DNA of 64,000 nt, taken from NCBI RefSeq assembly GCF_028656935.1, contig NZ_JAMDGZ010000002.1:1-64000 (forward strand), given 5' to 3'. The notes under the pieces were generated by a model. That model saw nothing but the letters and a program-made list of their open reading frames with translations. It made no database searches and was not told the origin of the DNA. Within the stretch, counting starts at the first letter, position 1. Each line of letters begins with the position of its first letter. This DNA comes from Pseudomonas rubra (GTDB lineage: Bacteria > Pseudomonadota > Gammaproteobacteria > Pseudomonadales > Pseudomonadaceae). The translations under genes were made by a program, and so were the position numbers. Below are positions 45,710 to 57,082 of the stretch, in pieces.

Positions 45710-45777
45710 ATCGCTGGCAAGCCAGCTCCCACAGGTCCGCTGCATGCAGTACTTGTGGGAGCTGGCTTGCCAGCGAT
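45710..45777. repeat. Inverted REP pair (GCTGGCAAGCCAGC type)
   Basis: ATCGCTGGCAAGCCAGCTCCCACA and its inverse complement around a 20-base spacer, in the 177-bp gap between purU and fdhA. A processing or partial termination site within the operon is possible. Confidence 0.9.
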
Positions 45778-45785
45778 GGCGGCCT

Positions 45786-46643
45786 TCAGAGCACTACTGT
45801 TCTGTTGGCGTTCAAGAACACCCGCCGCTCGATGTGATACCCCACCGCCCGCGCCAATGTCAGGCACTCGATATCACGGCCTTTGGCAATCAGGTCTTCG
45901 GGGTAATGGCTGTGATCCACCGCCTCGACACCCTGGGCGATGATCGGCCCTTCGTCGAGGTCGTTGTTGATGTAGTGCGCGGTGGCGCCCACCAGTTTCA
46001 CGCCCTTGTTGTAGGCCTGGTGATAGGGCTTGGCGCCCTTGAAACCCGGCAACAGCGAGTGATGGATGTTGATCGCCCAGCCGTCGAGCTTGCGGCACAG
46101 CTCCGGCGACAGCACCTGCATGTAACGGGCAAGGATCACCAACTCCGCGCCGGACTCCTCGATCACTTGCAGCACCTTGCGCTCCTGGGCCGGTTTGTCA
46201 TGCGGGTCGAGGGCAAAGTGGTAATAGGGAATGCGGTGCCAGTGGGCCAGGGGCTCAAGGTCCGGGTGGTTGGAAATCACCGCAACCACGTCCATGCTCA
46301 ACTGGCCGATGCGCTGGCGATACAGCAGGTCGTTGAGGCAGTGATCGGCCTTGGAGACCATGATCACCACCTTCGGCCGGTGCTTGGGCGCGGTCAGTTC
46401 GAACAGCATGCCGAACACCTCGCCCCGTTCGGCCAGGCCTGCACGAAAGCTTTCTTCGTCGAAGTCATCCGGCTGGCGGAACTCCACGCGAATGAAGAAG
46501 CGCCCGGACAGCCGGTCATCGAACGAATGGTGCTCGGTGACGTAGCAGTGCTGCTCGAACAGGTAACGCGTCACCGCATCGACTGTACCGAGCAGGCTCG
46601 GGCAGTCGGCGGTGAGAATCCAGGTGTCCGGTGCGCGACTCAT
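45786..46643 (-). CDS. purU: Formyltetrahydrofolate deformylase
   Basis: 285 residues. N-terminal ACT domain (WILTADCPSLLGTVDAVTRYL) and C-terminal formyl-transferase fold with INIHHSLLPGFKGAKPYHQA and GATAHYINNDLDEGPI. It hydrolyses 10-formyl-THF to THF and formate, recycling folate loaded by sarcosine and glycine breakdown. ATG 46643 chosen; an in-frame start upstream would run into soxG. It begins 11 bp after soxG, so the folate link is built into the operon. Confidence 0.94.
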   Translation of the reverse strand: MSRAPDTWILTADCPSLLGTVDAVTRYLFEQHCYVTEHHSFDDRLSGRFFIRVEFRQPDDFDEESFRAGLAERGEVFGMLFELTAPKHRPKVVIMVSKADHCLNDLLYRQRIGQLSMDVVAVISNHPDLEPLAHWHRIPYYHFALDPHDKPAQERKVLQVIEESGAELVILARYMQVLSPELCRKLDGWAINIHHSLLPGFKGAKPYHQAYNKGVKLVGATAHYINNDLDEGPIIAQGVEAVDHSHYPEDLIAKGRDIECLTLARAVGYHIERRVFLNANRTVVL

Positions 46644-46654
46644 GGCATTGCTCC

Positions 46655-47287
46655 TTAAACCTGAATGCTCAGGCCATATTCGGCGGAGGCGTCCTGCAAC
46701 CACAGCCACCAGTAGTCGGAGAAGCTGCGGCGGATCAACAGCTCCCAGGTTTCTTCACCGGTGCGGCGAATCACCAGTTGCGACTTGGCAAACACCGTAC
46801 CGACCGCCTTGCCCACCGGGAAGTTGTTTGGGTGTACATCGTAGCTGGTGGATTTCATCAGCACGTCGCGCACGTTGGGGCCGCTCAGTTCCAGCAGGGT
46901 TTGCCCGCCGCTGACGTTGACGATCTGAATATGCAGACCATCGAGGGCATCGCGCAGTTTCTGCTCGGCGGCAAATTCTTCGCCAGCCGGGACAATCAGC
47001 AGCCACTCATCCGGGCCCAGCCATTGCAGCGACATCTCGCCATTGGCAACCACCGTCAGGGCCACCGGCAGTTCCAGGCTCAGGGCCTTGAACACGCCGC
47101 CGGCAAAGGCCGGGTCTTTGCCATCGCCACGCAGGGTCAGGTGGCCGAGGAGCTTCTTCTCGCGCAGGGTCACCCCGGCGTTCTTGCGGCCCTTGCCGAC
47201 CAGGCTGGCCAGGTCGGCGTGGTGCAGTGGCGTTTCAGCCTTGGCGTCATTGCCGGGGCGTTGCTGGTAGACGTTGATCGTGCTCAT
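46655..47287 (-). CDS. soxG: Sarcosine oxidase gamma subunit
   Basis: 210 residues; GcvT-like fold. Blocks LQWLGPDEWLLIVPAG and VNVSGGQTLLELSGPNVRDV are typical of SoxG. It completes the heterotetrameric sarcosine oxidase. A 24-bp inverted REP pair separates it from soxA. Confidence 0.93.
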   Translation of the reverse strand: MSTINVYQQRPGNDAKAETPLHHADLASLVGKGRKNAGVTLREKKLLGHLTLRGDGKDPAFAGGVFKALSLELPVALTVVANGEMSLQWLGPDEWLLIVPAGEEFAAEQKLRDALDGLHIQIVNVSGGQTLLELSGPNVRDVLMKSTSYDVHPNNFPVGKAVGTVFAKSQLVIRRTGEETWELLIRRSFSDYWWLWLQDASAEYGLSIQV

Positions 47288-47330
47288 TACACACCTGCCT
47301 TGAATTCTGTGAACCTGGTAACGCGATCCC

Positions 47331-47404
47331 TGTGGGAGCTGGCTTGCCAGCGATGGGAGCCCCGCAAGGCTTCGCCTTGCATCGCTGGCAAGCCAGCTCC
47401 CACA
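47331..47404. repeat. Perfect inverted REP pair between soxA and soxG
   Basis: TGTGGGAGCTGGCTTGCCAG(CGAT) and its exact inverse complement (47381-47404), 24-bp arms. The spacer holds its own hairpin GCAAGGC-TTC-GCCTTGC at 47364-47380. Confidence 0.92.
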
Positions 47405-47424
47405 GGTACTGCATCAACCTTGCG

Positions 47425-50400
47425 TTAGATGTTCTGCTGCTCGCCCTTCGGATCGAAGAACACCGAAGAACAGATCTGCGCCTCGATCACGCTGCCATCG
47501 GCCTGGGGCGAGTAGACCCGATCACCGATACGCTTGAGCCCGCCCTTGACCACTCCCATGGCGAAGGAATAGCCCAGGGAGTTGCTGGCGTAGCTGGAAG
47601 TGACGTGGCCAACCATGTCCATCGGGATCGCTTGTTTGGGGTCGAACACCAGTTGCGCGCCTTCAGGCAGCCATTGGTTCGGGTCCACCGGCTTGAGCCC
47701 CACCAGTTGCTTGCGGTTCTCGCGCACGCAGTCTTCGCGGTTCATCCCGCGCCAGCCGATCCACGAGAACGGTTTGGTGCGGCCAACGCACCAGCCCATG
47801 TTGAGGTCGTCCGGGGTCATCGAGCCGTCGGTGTCCTGGCCGACGATGATGAAGCCCTTCTCGGCCCGCAGTACGTGCATGGTTTCGGTGCCATACGGGG
47901 TCAGGTTGTACTGTTTGCCGGCGGCGACGATCTTCTCCAGCACGCCCATGGCGTAGTTGGCCTGGATGTTGACCTCATACGACAGCTCACCGGTGAACGA
48001 GATACGGAACACCCGCGCCGGTACACCGCCCACCAGGCCTTCCTTCCAGGTCATGAACGGGAAAGCGTCCTTGTCCAAGTCGATATCGGTCACTTCGCTG
48101 AGCAGCTTGCGGCTGTTGGGGCCCGACAAGGTCAGGGTTGCCCAGTGGTCGGTGACCGAGGTGAAGTACACCTTCAGATCCGGCCATTCGGTCTGCTGGT
48201 AGATCTCCAGCCACTGCAACACCCGCGCCGCACCACCGGTGGTGGTAGTCATGATGAAGTGGTTGTCGCCGACGCAGGCGGTCACGCCATCGTCGAAGAC
48301 CATGCCGTCTTCCTTGCACATCAGGCCATAGCGCGCCTTGCCAACATCAAGCTTGGTCCAGGCGTTGGTGTAGATACGGTTGAGAAACTCGCGCGCATCC
48401 GGGCCCTGGATGTCGATCTTGCCCAGGGTCGAGGCATCGAGCAGGCCGACGCTGTCGCGTACTGCCTTGCACTCGCGGGCCACGGCGGCATGAATGTCTT
48501 CGCCATTGCGCGGGAAGTACCAAGGGCGCTTCCACTGGCCGACGTCTTCGAACTCGGCGCCGTTTTTCACATGCCAGGCATGCAGGGCGGTAAAGCGCAC
48601 CGGCTCGAACAAATGACCGCAGTGCCGGCCCGCCACCGCGCCGAAGGTGACCGGCGTGTAGTTGGGGCGGAACATGGTGGTGCCCATTTCCGGGATGGTG
48701 ATGCCCATGGAGCGGGCGGCAATCGCCAGGCCGTTGATGTTGCCGAGCTTGCCCTGATCGGTACCAAAGCCCAGGGCGGTGTAGCGTTTGACGTGCTCGA
48801 CCGACTCGAAGCCTTCGCGGGTAGCCAGTTCGATGGCCGCGGCGGTGACGTCGTTCTGCTGGTCGACGAATTGCTTCGGCGCCCGTGCGGTGTTCTTGTC
48901 ATGGGGCACCTGGAACAGCGCCACGGTCGGTTCTTCCTGGCGTGCCAGGACTTTCGGGATCACCCCCAGCACGGCCTTGAAGCCGGCTTCGGTGGCGGCA
49001 CGCACGCCGCCTTCAAAGCCATCGGCAAGGGTGTCGCCGAGGGCGAACACACCGTTGATGCCGCCGACGCACACGCGCTTTTGCGGTGCATCACCCGGGA
49101 CGAACCCCAGAATATCTTCACGCCAGATCGGCTTGCCGCCCAGGTGCGAAGCCAGGTGCACCACTGGGCTGTAGCCGCCGGAAGTGGCCACCAGGTCGCA
49201 GTCCAGCCACTCGCCAGGGCTGCTGATTTTATGCGCACTGACATCGATGGCGGCGACTCGGGCGGCACTGACGTGCTTGCTGCCACGGCTCTCGATCACT
49301 GCACTGGAGGTAAGGATACGGATTCCCTTGGCCCGCGCCTCTTCCACCAGCGAACCGCGAGGGTTGTGGCGGGCGTCGGCGACGGCGACCACTTTCAGGC
49401 CAGCGTCGTGCCAATCCAGCGCCACACGGTAGGCATGATCGTTGTTGGTCGAAAGCACCAGCTTGCGGCCCGGCGCGACCCCATAACGGCGCACGTAGGT
49501 CGACACCGCACCGGCGAGCATGTTGCCCGGCACATCGTTGTTGCCGTACACCAGTGGCCGTTCATGGGCACCGGTGGCCAGCACCACGCGCTTGGCGCGT
49601 ACCCGGTGCATGCGTTGACGTACCTGGCCGATCGGCGCGCGATCGCCCAAGTGGTCGGTCAGGCGTTCGTGAATGGTGAGGAAGTTATGGTCGTGGTAGC
49701 CGTTGACCGTCGCCCGTGGCAGCAGGGTGACTTCCGGCAGTGCTTCAAGCTCGGCCACGACTGCCGCAACCCAGTCGGCGGCAGGCTTGCCGTCGAGGGT
49801 TTCACGGCTGTCGAGCAGGCTACCGCCAAACTCTTCCTGCTCATCGGCCAGAATCACCCGCGCACCGCTGCGGCCCGCCGCCAACGCGGCAGCCAGGCCG
49901 GCGGGGCCGGCGCCCACCACCAGCACATCGCAGTGGTGGCTCATGTAGTCGTAGCTGTCCGGATCGTTCTGCAGCGGCGCACGGCCCAGGCCTGCGGCTT
50001 TGCGGATGTACTTCTCGTAGGTCATCCAGAACGACTGCGGGTACATGAAGGTCTTGTAATAGAAGCCCGGTGGCATCAGCTTGCCGCCGACCCGGCCCAG
50101 AATCCCCATGACGTCGTTGTTCACATTCGGCCAGCCGTTGGTGCTGGTAGCGACCAGGCCGGCGTACAGCGCCTGCTGGGTGGCACGCACGTTGGGCACC
50201 TGGGTGGCTTCGGTGGCGCCGATCTGCAAGATGGCATTGGGCTCTTCGGAGCCTGCGGCGATGATCCCGCGCGGGCGCGAGTACTTGAAGCTGCGCCCGA
50301 CGATATCCACGCCGTTGGCCAGCAGCGCAGCGGCCAGGGTGTCACCGGCAAAGCCCTGGTAGGTCTGGCCGTTGAACGTGAAGTTCAAGACTTTGCTGCG

Positions 50401-50442
50401 GTCGATACGACCACCGTTGGACAGGCGATAGACCTGGCTCAT
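47425..50442 (-). CDS. soxA: Sarcosine oxidase alpha subunit
   Basis: 1005 residues. N-terminal ferredoxin-like fold without its cysteines (GQTYQGFAGDTLAAALLANG), then an NAD-binding Rossmann motif (VLVVGAGPAGLAAALAAGRS) and FAD/NAD oxidoreductase part, then a C-terminal GcvT-like domain (from about 610) that binds THF and captures the methyl carbon as methylene-THF. Its ATG overlaps the soxD stop (ATGA). Confidence 0.97.
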   Translation of the reverse strand: MSQVYRLSNGGRIDRSKVLNFTFNGQTYQGFAGDTLAAALLANGVDIVGRSFKYSRPRGIIAAGSEEPNAILQIGATEATQVPNVRATQQALYAGLVATSTNGWPNVNNDVMGILGRVGGKLMPPGFYYKTFMYPQSFWMTYEKYIRKAAGLGRAPLQNDPDSYDYMSHHCDVLVVGAGPAGLAAALAAGRSGARVILADEQEEFGGSLLDSRETLDGKPAADWVAAVVAELEALPEVTLLPRATVNGYHDHNFLTIHERLTDHLGDRAPIGQVRQRMHRVRAKRVVLATGAHERPLVYGNNDVPGNMLAGAVSTYVRRYGVAPGRKLVLSTNNDHAYRVALDWHDAGLKVVAVADARHNPRGSLVEEARAKGIRILTSSAVIESRGSKHVSAARVAAIDVSAHKISSPGEWLDCDLVATSGGYSPVVHLASHLGGKPIWREDILGFVPGDAPQKRVCVGGINGVFALGDTLADGFEGGVRAATEAGFKAVLGVIPKVLARQEEPTVALFQVPHDKNTARAPKQFVDQQNDVTAAAIELATREGFESVEHVKRYTALGFGTDQGKLGNINGLAIAARSMGITIPEMGTTMFRPNYTPVTFGAVAGRHCGHLFEPVRFTALHAWHVKNGAEFEDVGQWKRPWYFPRNGEDIHAAVARECKAVRDSVGLLDASTLGKIDIQGPDAREFLNRIYTNAWTKLDVGKARYGLMCKEDGMVFDDGVTACVGDNHFIMTTTTGGAARVLQWLEIYQQTEWPDLKVYFTSVTDHWATLTLSGPNSRKLLSEVTDIDLDKDAFPFMTWKEGLVGGVPARVFRISFTGELSYEVNIQANYAMGVLEKIVAAGKQYNLTPYGTETMHVLRAEKGFIIVGQDTDGSMTPDDLNMGWCVGRTKPFSWIGWRGMNREDCVRENRKQLVGLKPVDPNQWLPEGAQLVFDPKQAIPMDMVGHVTSSYASNSLGYSFAMGVVKGGLKRIGDRVYSPQADGSVIEAQICSSVFFDPKGEQQNI

Positions 50443-50768
50443 ACCTTTTCTCCCTGACCACTGACTGCCAACTGCGGGCTGGTGCTTTTGCCGGTGACCT
50501 GCGGCTTGGCGCCGATCGGATAGGTTTCCAGAATTTCGTAGGTCAGCGTGTCACGCGTGGCGTTGAAGTACTGGCGACAGCCGGCGGCGTGAATCCACAG
50601 TTCGTGGTGCAGGCCACGGGGGTTATCGCGAAAGAACATGTAGTCGCCCCACTCCTCGTCAGTGCAGGCGTTGGGGTCCAGCGGCCGGGGAATGTGCGCC
50701 TGGCCTGCAGCGTGGAACTCCTCTTCGGAGCGCAGCTCGCCGCAGTGGGGACAGAAGATATGCAACAT
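50439..50768 (-). CDS. soxD: Sarcosine oxidase delta subunit
   Basis: 109 residues. Zinc subunit: C6, C9, H60 and C64 (FCPHCG ... IHAAGC) match the known ligands. It stabilises the complex. I chose ATG 50768 (MLHIFCPHCG); the frame is open far upstream but lies inside soxB. It begins 14 bp after soxB. Confidence 0.94.
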   Translation of the reverse strand: MLHIFCPHCGELRSEEEFHAAGQAHIPRPLDPNACTDEEWGDYMFFRDNPRGLHHELWIHAAGCRQYFNATRDTLTYEILETYPIGAKPQVTGKSTSPQLAVSGQGEKV

Positions 50769-50782
50769 GGGGATTTCTCCTG

Positions 50783-52033
50783 TTAGTGGGCGACAGCGGC
50801 GGCGCCGTGTTCGTCGATCAGTGCACCGTTGTGGAAACGGTCGATGGAAAAGGGTTTGGCCAGCGGGTGCATTTCGCCCTTGGCCAGGCTTGCGGCAAAC
50901 ACGTTGCCCGAGCCCGGGGTGGCCTTGAAGCCGCCGGTGCCCCAGCCGCAGTTGAAGAACATGTTCTTCACCGGGGTCTTGGAGATGATCGGGCAAGCGT
51001 CTGGCGTGGTGTCGACGATCCCGCCCCACTGGCGGTTCATGCGCACCCGCGAGAGGATCGGGAACATTTCGACGATGGCCTGCAAGGTGTGCTCGATTAC
51101 CGGATACGAGCCGCGCTGGCCGTAGCCGACCCAGCCATCGATACCGGCACCGATGACCAGGTCGCCCTTGTCCGACTGGCTGATATAGCCGTGCACGGCG
51201 TTGGACATGATCACACTGTCGATGATCGGCTTGAGCGGCTCAGACACCAGCGCCTGCAGCGGATGCGATTCGATCGGCAGGCGGAAACCGGCAAGCTTGG
51301 CCATGTGCCCGGAGTTACCGGCGGTGACCACGCCCACACGTTTAGCACCGATAAAGCCCTTGTTGGTCTCGACGCCGATGACCACGCCGTTCTCCTTGCG
51401 AAAGCCGATCACTTCGGTCTGCTGGATCAGGTCCACGCCCAGGGCGTCAGCGGCGCGGGCAAAGCCCCAGGCCACAGCATCGTGACGGGCAACACCGCCA
51501 CGGCGTTGCACGGTGGCACCGAGGATGGGATAGCGGGTGTTTTTCGAGCAGTCCAGGTAGGGGATTTCATCTGCTACCTGCTGGGCATTGAGCAACTCAC
51601 CATCCACACCGTTGAGGCGGTTGGCGCTGACCCGACGCTCCGAATCGCGAATATCCTGCAGGGTGTGGCAGAGGTTGTAGACGCCGCGCTGGGAGAACAT
51701 CACGTTGTAGTTGATGTCTTGCGACAGCCCTTCCCAGAGCTTCATGGCGTGCTCGTACAGGTGCGCCGACTCATCCCACAGGTAATTGGAGCGGACGATG
51801 GTGGTGTTGCGCGCGGTGTTGCCGCCACCCAACCAGCCCTTCTCGACTACTGCCACGTTGGTGATGCCGTGTTCCTTGGCCAGGTAATAGGCGGTGGCCA
51901 GGCCATGGCCGCCACCGCCGACGATGACCACGTCGTAGACTTTTTTCGGGGTCGGCGTGCGCCACATGCGCTGCCAGTTTTCGTGGTGGCTGAGCGAGTG
52001 CTTGAAGAGGCCGAAGCCTGAGTAACGTTGCAT
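50783..52033 (-). CDS. soxB: Sarcosine oxidase beta subunit
   Basis: 416 residues; FAD-dependent amine oxidase that demethylates sarcosine. FAD motif [20 protein letters not shown], then [20 protein letters not shown]. The His in [13 protein letters not shown] is the covalent FMN site in homologues. C-terminal [14 protein letters not shown]. It lies 20 bp after glyA. Confidence 0.96.
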   Translation of the reverse strand: MQRYSGFGLFKHSLSHHENWQRMWRTPTPKKVYDVVIVGGGGHGLATAYYLAKEHGITNVAVVEKGWLGGGNTARNTTIVRSNYLWDESAHLYEHAMKLWEGLSQDINYNVMFSQRGVYNLCHTLQDIRDSERRVSANRLNGVDGELLNAQQVADEIPYLDCSKNTRYPILGATVQRRGGVARHDAVAWGFARAADALGVDLIQQTEVIGFRKENGVVIGVETNKGFIGAKRVGVVTAGNSGHMAKLAGFRLPIESHPLQALVSEPLKPIIDSVIMSNAVHGYISQSDKGDLVIGAGIDGWVGYGQRGSYPVIEHTLQAIVEMFPILSRVRMNRQWGGIVDTTPDACPIISKTPVKNMFFNCGWGTGGFKATPGSGNVFAASLAKGEMHPLAKPFSIDRFHNGALIDEHGAAAVAH

Positions 52034-52053
52034 AGTCTTTACTCCTGGACCAC

Positions 52054-53307
<1,254 letters not shown>

Positions 53308-53342
53308 CGCAGTCTCTCCCGGCAGCGGCATGGGTCTTGTCA

Positions 53343-53352
53343 GGCAATTGCC
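53343..53352. promoter_or_regulatory. Palindrome GGCAATTGCC upstream of glyA
   Basis: A perfect 10-bp palindrome 36 bp upstream of the glyA start, in the 251-bp glyA-ltaE gap. It may be part of an operator; no regulator can be named. Confidence 0.3.
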
Positions 53353-53435
53353 CTTTTGAGCGATGGTATGACTGGCGCAGACAGCCCAGATGCCTACGCA
53401 CGCCTTGCAAAGGTGCGTTTACGACATGCAGCCTC

Positions 53436-53491
53436 ATCGCGGAGTAAGCCCGCTTCTACAAGGCTTCGTAGGAACGGTCTTACCCCGCGAC
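53436..53491. repeat. Degenerate inverted REP pair
   Basis: ATCGCGGAGTAAGCCCGCTTCTAC and GTAGGAACGGTCTTACCCCGCGAC: a diverged GCGGGG-type pair in the glyA-ltaE gap. Confidence 0.7.
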
Positions 53492-53558
53492 GCTTGGTAT
53501 AGGCGGCTTCAGAAATCTTATTTACAGTGCTCACCTGCATCGTTCACAGGACAGTGTC

Positions 53559-54599
53559 ATGACAGATCAAAGCCAACAATTCGCCAGCGACAACTACTCA
53601 GGTATCTGCCCAGAAGCCTGGGCCGCCATGGAAAAGGCCAACCAGGGCCATGAGCGCGCCTACGGCGACGACCAATGGACGGCACGCGCTTCAGAATACT
53701 TTCGCAAACTGTTCGAAACCGACTGCGAAGTATTCTTCGCCTTCAACGGCACCGCGGCCAACTCGCTGGCGCTGTCATCCCTGTGCCAGAGCTATCACAG
53801 CGTGATCTGCTCCGAGACCGCCCACGTCGAGACTGACGAATGCGGCGCACCGGAGTTCTTCTCCAACGGCTCCAAACTGCTCACCGCACGCAGCGAAGCC
53901 GGCAAGCTGACCCCTGAGTCGATCCGCGAAGTGGCGCTCAAGCGCCAGGATATTCACTATCCCAAGCCGCGCGTGGTGACCATCACCCAGGCCACCGAAG
54001 TGGGCAGCGTCTACCGCCCCGACGAGCTCAAGGCGATCAGCGCCACCTGCAAGGAGCTGGGCCTGAACCTGCACATGGACGGCGCGCGCTTCAGCAACGC
54101 CTGCGCCTTTCTGGGCTGCACCCCGGCCGAGTTGACCTGGAAGTCCGGGGTCGATGTGCTGTGCTTTGGCGGTACCAAGAACGGCATGGCGGTGGGCGAG
54201 GCAATCCTGTTCTTCAATCGCGACCTCGCAGAAGACTTCGACTACCGCTGCAAACAGGCCGGGCAACTGGCCTCGAAGATGCGCTTCCTCTCGGCCCCCT
54301 GGGTTGGCCTGCTCGAAGACGGCGCCTGGCTGCGCCACGCCAAACACGCCAACCGCTGCGCGCAGCTACTCAGCGAGCTGGTAAGCGATGTGCCAGGGGT
54401 CGAGCTGATGTTCCCGGTGCAAGCCAACGGGGTGTTCCTGCAGATGTCGGAACCGGCGCTGGAAGCCTTGCGTAACAAGGGCTGGCGTTTTTATACCTTC
54501 ATTGGCAGCGGCGGCGCGCGGTTCATGTGCTCGTGGGATACCGAAGAGGCACGGGTGCGTGAGCTGGCAGCGGATATCCGCGCTGTAATGGGCGCCTGA
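53559..54599 (+). CDS. ltaE: Low-specificity L-threonine aldolase
   Basis: 346 residues; PLP enzyme cleaving L-threonine/allo-threonine to glycine and acetaldehyde. PLP lysine in VLCFGGTKNGMAVG; substrate site LNLHMDGARFSNAC. Divergent from glyA, so it also supplies or drains glycine. AGGACAG precedes the ATG. Confidence 0.94.
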   Translation: MTDQSQQFASDNYSGICPEAWAAMEKANQGHERAYGDDQWTARASEYFRKLFETDCEVFFAFNGTAANSLALSSLCQSYHSVICSETAHVETDECGAPEFFSNGSKLLTARSEAGKLTPESIREVALKRQDIHYPKPRVVTITQATEVGSVYRPDELKAISATCKELGLNLHMDGARFSNACAFLGCTPAELTWKSGVDVLCFGGTKNGMAVGEAILFFNRDLAEDFDYRCKQAGQLASKMRFLSAPWVGLLEDGAWLRHAKHANRCAQLLSELVSDVPGVELMFPVQANGVFLQMSEPALEALRNKGWRFYTFIGSGGARFMCSWDTEEARVRELAADIRAVMGA

Positions 54600-54606
54600 C
54601 GGCGCC

Positions 54607-54674
54607 ATCGCCGGCAAGCCGGCTCCCACAGGTACTGCATACACGTTACTTTTGGGAGCTGGCTTGCCAGCGAT
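54607..54674. repeat. Inverted REP pair after ltaE
   Basis: ATCGCCGGCAAGCCGGCTCCCACA and TGGGAGCTGGCTTGCCAGCGAT around a 22-base spacer, between the convergent ltaE and chemoreceptor genes. The first unit is a GCCGGC variant. Confidence 0.88.
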
Positions 54675-54689
54675 GAACTCACCCCCGAT

Positions 54690-56627
54690 TTAGAGCCTGA
54701 ACCCTCCCATCTGCCGTGCCAGATCATCAGCCAACCCCCGCAATGCCTGACACTCCTGGCGACAGCCTTGCACATCTGCCGCCGTCTCCCGCGCAAGATC
54801 AGAAATGCCCTGCACCGTACGGTTGATTTCCTCGGTGACCGCCGACTGCTCTTCCGTCGCCGTCGCCACTTGATGGTTCATGTCACTGATGTGCTCGACC
54901 TGCTCGGTGATGGTGCTCAGCGAAGCACCTGTCTGCTGACTTGACTCCACCCCTGTCCCAGTCGCCGCCTGCCCGGCCTGCATCGACGCAACCGCGCTGC
55001 CAGCGCCCTGCTTGAGGCGCAGGATCATCTGCTGCACTTGATCGGTGGACACCTGGGTGCGCCGCGCCAGGGTCCGCACTTCATCGGCGACCACCGCAAA
55101 TCCGCGGCCCATCTCCCCTGCCCGCGCCGCCTCGATGGCTGCGTTAAGCGCCAGAAGGTTGGTTTGCTCGGAAATACTGCGGATCACCGCCAGCACTTCA
55201 TCAATCGACGCCACTTCCGTGGCCAGCTCGCCCACCGCGCTGGCCGCCTGGCCAATCTCCTCCGACATGCCCTCGATCTGGGTAATCGAGCGACGCACCA
55301 CGTCCCGGGCCTGGAGCGCTTCGCTGCGCGCGGTTTGCGAGGCAAGCGCGGCATTGCCGGCATTCTGGGCGATGTCCTGTACGGTCAGGCCCATCTCATG
55401 CACGGCCGTGGCAACCATCTCGGTCATTTCCTGCTGACGGGCCGAACGTTCAGCGGTGCTTTCCACCACTTGCGTCACTTGCGTGACCGAACCGCGCAGA
55501 CGCTCGCTGGTGCTCAACACTTCACCGATCAGGTCACGCTGACTATCGAGAAAGCGATTGAAACCGCGGGCCAGGTCGCCCAGCTCGTCTGCACGGTTTT
55601 CGTCCAGGCGCCGGGTCAGGTCGCCACCGCCATTGCCGATTGCCATCAAGGCGTCGGTCACGCGCCGGATCGGCCGCACGATGCCGCGTGCCAGCAGCAC
55701 CACCAGCAACAGCGACACCAGCGCGACCACCGCACCAATCAAGCTGGTCAGCCAGACCGTCTCGCGTACCTGGGCGTAGATCTGGGCTTCTGGCACCTCG
55801 GCGACCAGCGTCCAGTTCAGGTCACGCAACGGTAAGCTGAAGGCCAGGTAACTCTCGCCATCACGCTCGAAGCGGCTGCTGTGCAGGCCCTGCTCCCGGC
55901 TCAGGACCACCTTGGCAGCCTCGCCGCCAATCTGTTCGGCCAGCTGACGCTTGCCGCTGAACTCTGCTTGCGGATGCACCTGGATCAAACCATCGCCGCG
56001 CACCAGCATCACCCGCCCGCGCTCACCAAAACTGAAGTTGTGAATCAGCTCGGACAGTTCGGTCATGCGCAGGCCTAGGCCGGCGATACCCACCAACTGC
56101 CCGGCCTTCTCCACCCGGTAGTCGATGAACAACGCCAGCTCGCCCGTGCTGCCATCGGTGTCGATGTTCAGCAAGCGCGGGTTGCCACTGTCGATAAAGC
56201 CAAAGAACCATTTGTCCGCCGGATTGCTGCGGCTGAGGGTGCGATCCAGGCCCTTCTCGTTGTAGTAGTGGTTGCTCGCCGTAGCGGCAAACAGCGCGGT
56301 AAAGGCATGGTTCTGTTGGCGCAAGGCTTCCAGGTACTCGATGAATTGCGGCGCCTGGGCACTGTCTTCACCCGCCGCCAGCCAATCACGCAGCAAGGTG
56401 TTGTTGGCGATATCGGCCGCCGCCGTCAGCGGCCGGCCAAGCATTCGCTCGATGTCGTTACGAATCGCCTCAATGCTTGCCGGCAAGGCGGTGTCGACCA
56501 GGTAACGCTCGGTCAGGCGATTGACCGCCACACTGTAGATGCCGACCACGATCAGAATGCTCAGCAACAGCGCTGCGCCCATGCTTGCGATCAATTGCCA
56601 CTGGATACTGCGCCGCCAGAACTGCAT
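54690..56627 (-). CDS. Methyl-accepting chemotaxis protein, double-Cache type
   Basis: 645 residues. TM1 ([23 protein letters not shown]), a large periplasmic domain of about 260 residues that looks dCache-like ([34 protein letters not shown]), TM2 near 286-308, HAMP, and a cytoplasmic signalling hairpin with [17 protein letters not shown]. No C-terminal CheR-binding pentapeptide is seen. The receptor at the same place beside ltaE in P. putida KT2440 (McpH, PP_0320) senses purines; ligand identity here is inferred from synteny. ATG 56627 with GGGGAAAT upstream was chosen over an in-frame start at 56696. Confidence 0.9.
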   Translation of the reverse strand: MQFWRRSIQWQLIASMGAALLLSILIVVGIYSVAVNRLTERYLVDTALPASIEAIRNDIERMLGRPLTAAADIANNTLLRDWLAAGEDSAQAPQFIEYLEALRQQNHAFTALFAATASNHYYNEKGLDRTLSRSNPADKWFFGFIDSGNPRLLNIDTDGSTGELALFIDYRVEKAGQLVGIAGLGLRMTELSELIHNFSFGERGRVMLVRGDGLIQVHPQAEFSGKRQLAEQIGGEAAKVVLSREQGLHSSRFERDGESYLAFSLPLRDLNWTLVAEVPEAQIYAQVRETVWLTSLIGAVVALVSLLLVVLLARGIVRPIRRVTDALMAIGNGGGDLTRRLDENRADELGDLARGFNRFLDSQRDLIGEVLSTSERLRGSVTQVTQVVESTAERSARQQEMTEMVATAVHEMGLTVQDIAQNAGNAALASQTARSEALQARDVVRRSITQIEGMSEEIGQAASAVGELATEVASIDEVLAVIRSISEQTNLLALNAAIEAARAGEMGRGFAVVADEVRTLARRTQVSTDQVQQMILRLKQGAGSAVASMQAGQAATGTGVESSQQTGASLSTITEQVEHISDMNHQVATATEEQSAVTEEINRTVQGISDLARETAADVQGCRQECQALRGLADDLARQMGGFRL

Positions 56628-56673
56628 GTATTTCCCCTGGGTAAATAAGCTCTGTAGTGCAATAGACAGGCCA

Positions 56674-56685
56674 ATTGTATACAAT
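56674..56685. promoter_or_regulatory. Operator-like palindrome upstream of chemoreceptor
   Basis: ATTGTATACAAT, a perfect 12-bp palindrome 47 bp upstream of the receptor start in an AT-rich stretch. It is the type of site bound by FCD-class GntR regulators. A related half (CAATAGAAAATACAAT) follows. Confidence 0.5.
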
Positions 56686-56779
56686 AGAAAATACAATAAT
56701 TACAGTGATCCACAGCAATGCCGGCCCACCCTCCCGAAGGTGGTGAGCTGGCAAAAGGTATGACGAGGGTTGGAAGCAA

Positions 56780-57082
56780 TCAGTTGTTGCTGATGGTCCG
56801 GGCAATCACATCGACCGTGGCGTTGACTTGCTCTTGGTAACGGTCGAGGGCCTGCTGGTGCTGCTGTTGCAGATCAATCTGCTGCGAGCACAGGTTGAGG
56901 GCTGCCAGTACCAGCAGCTTGTCACCGATCAGGGTGGGGTATTTACGCTTGGTGTCGGCCAATGAGGCATTGAGCATCTGCACCGCTTGTGCCAGCGCCT
57001 GCTCCTGGCCTTCGGGGGCCTTGATCGAATAGTCGCTGCCCAGGATCGACACGACATTGATCGGCTGAGCTGAGGTTTTCAT
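56780..57082 (-). CDS. zapA: ZapA-like cell-division protein (second-copy type)
   Basis: 100 residues. N-terminal beta part (INVVSILGSDYSIKAPEGQE) and a helix with DKLLVLAALNLCSQQIDLQQ, the ZapA pattern. ZapA bundles FtsZ at the Z-ring. It overlaps the coiled-coil gene by four bases. In Pseudomonas the usual zapA lies beside pepP, with 6S RNA and the formyl-THF cycloligase gene downstream. Here those neighbours are absent and only 152 bp precede the chemoreceptor start, so this is probably a paralogue. Confidence 0.8.
   Translation of the reverse strand: MKTSAQPINVVSILGSDYSIKAPEGQEQALAQAVQMLNASLADTKRKYPTLIGDKLLVLAALNLCSQQIDLQQQHQQALDRYQEQVNATVDVIARTISNN

Noticed and set aside
47332..50457. 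A 1041-codon open frame on the plus strand opposite soxA.
   Set aside because: It mirrors soxA almost exactly. Such long antisense frames arise from GC-rich third positions; its composition is not protein-like and soxA is clearly real.
56628..56779. Search for 6S RNA downstream of the zapA-like gene.
   Set aside because: Only 152 bp are available and no central-bubble structure typical of 6S RNA was found.
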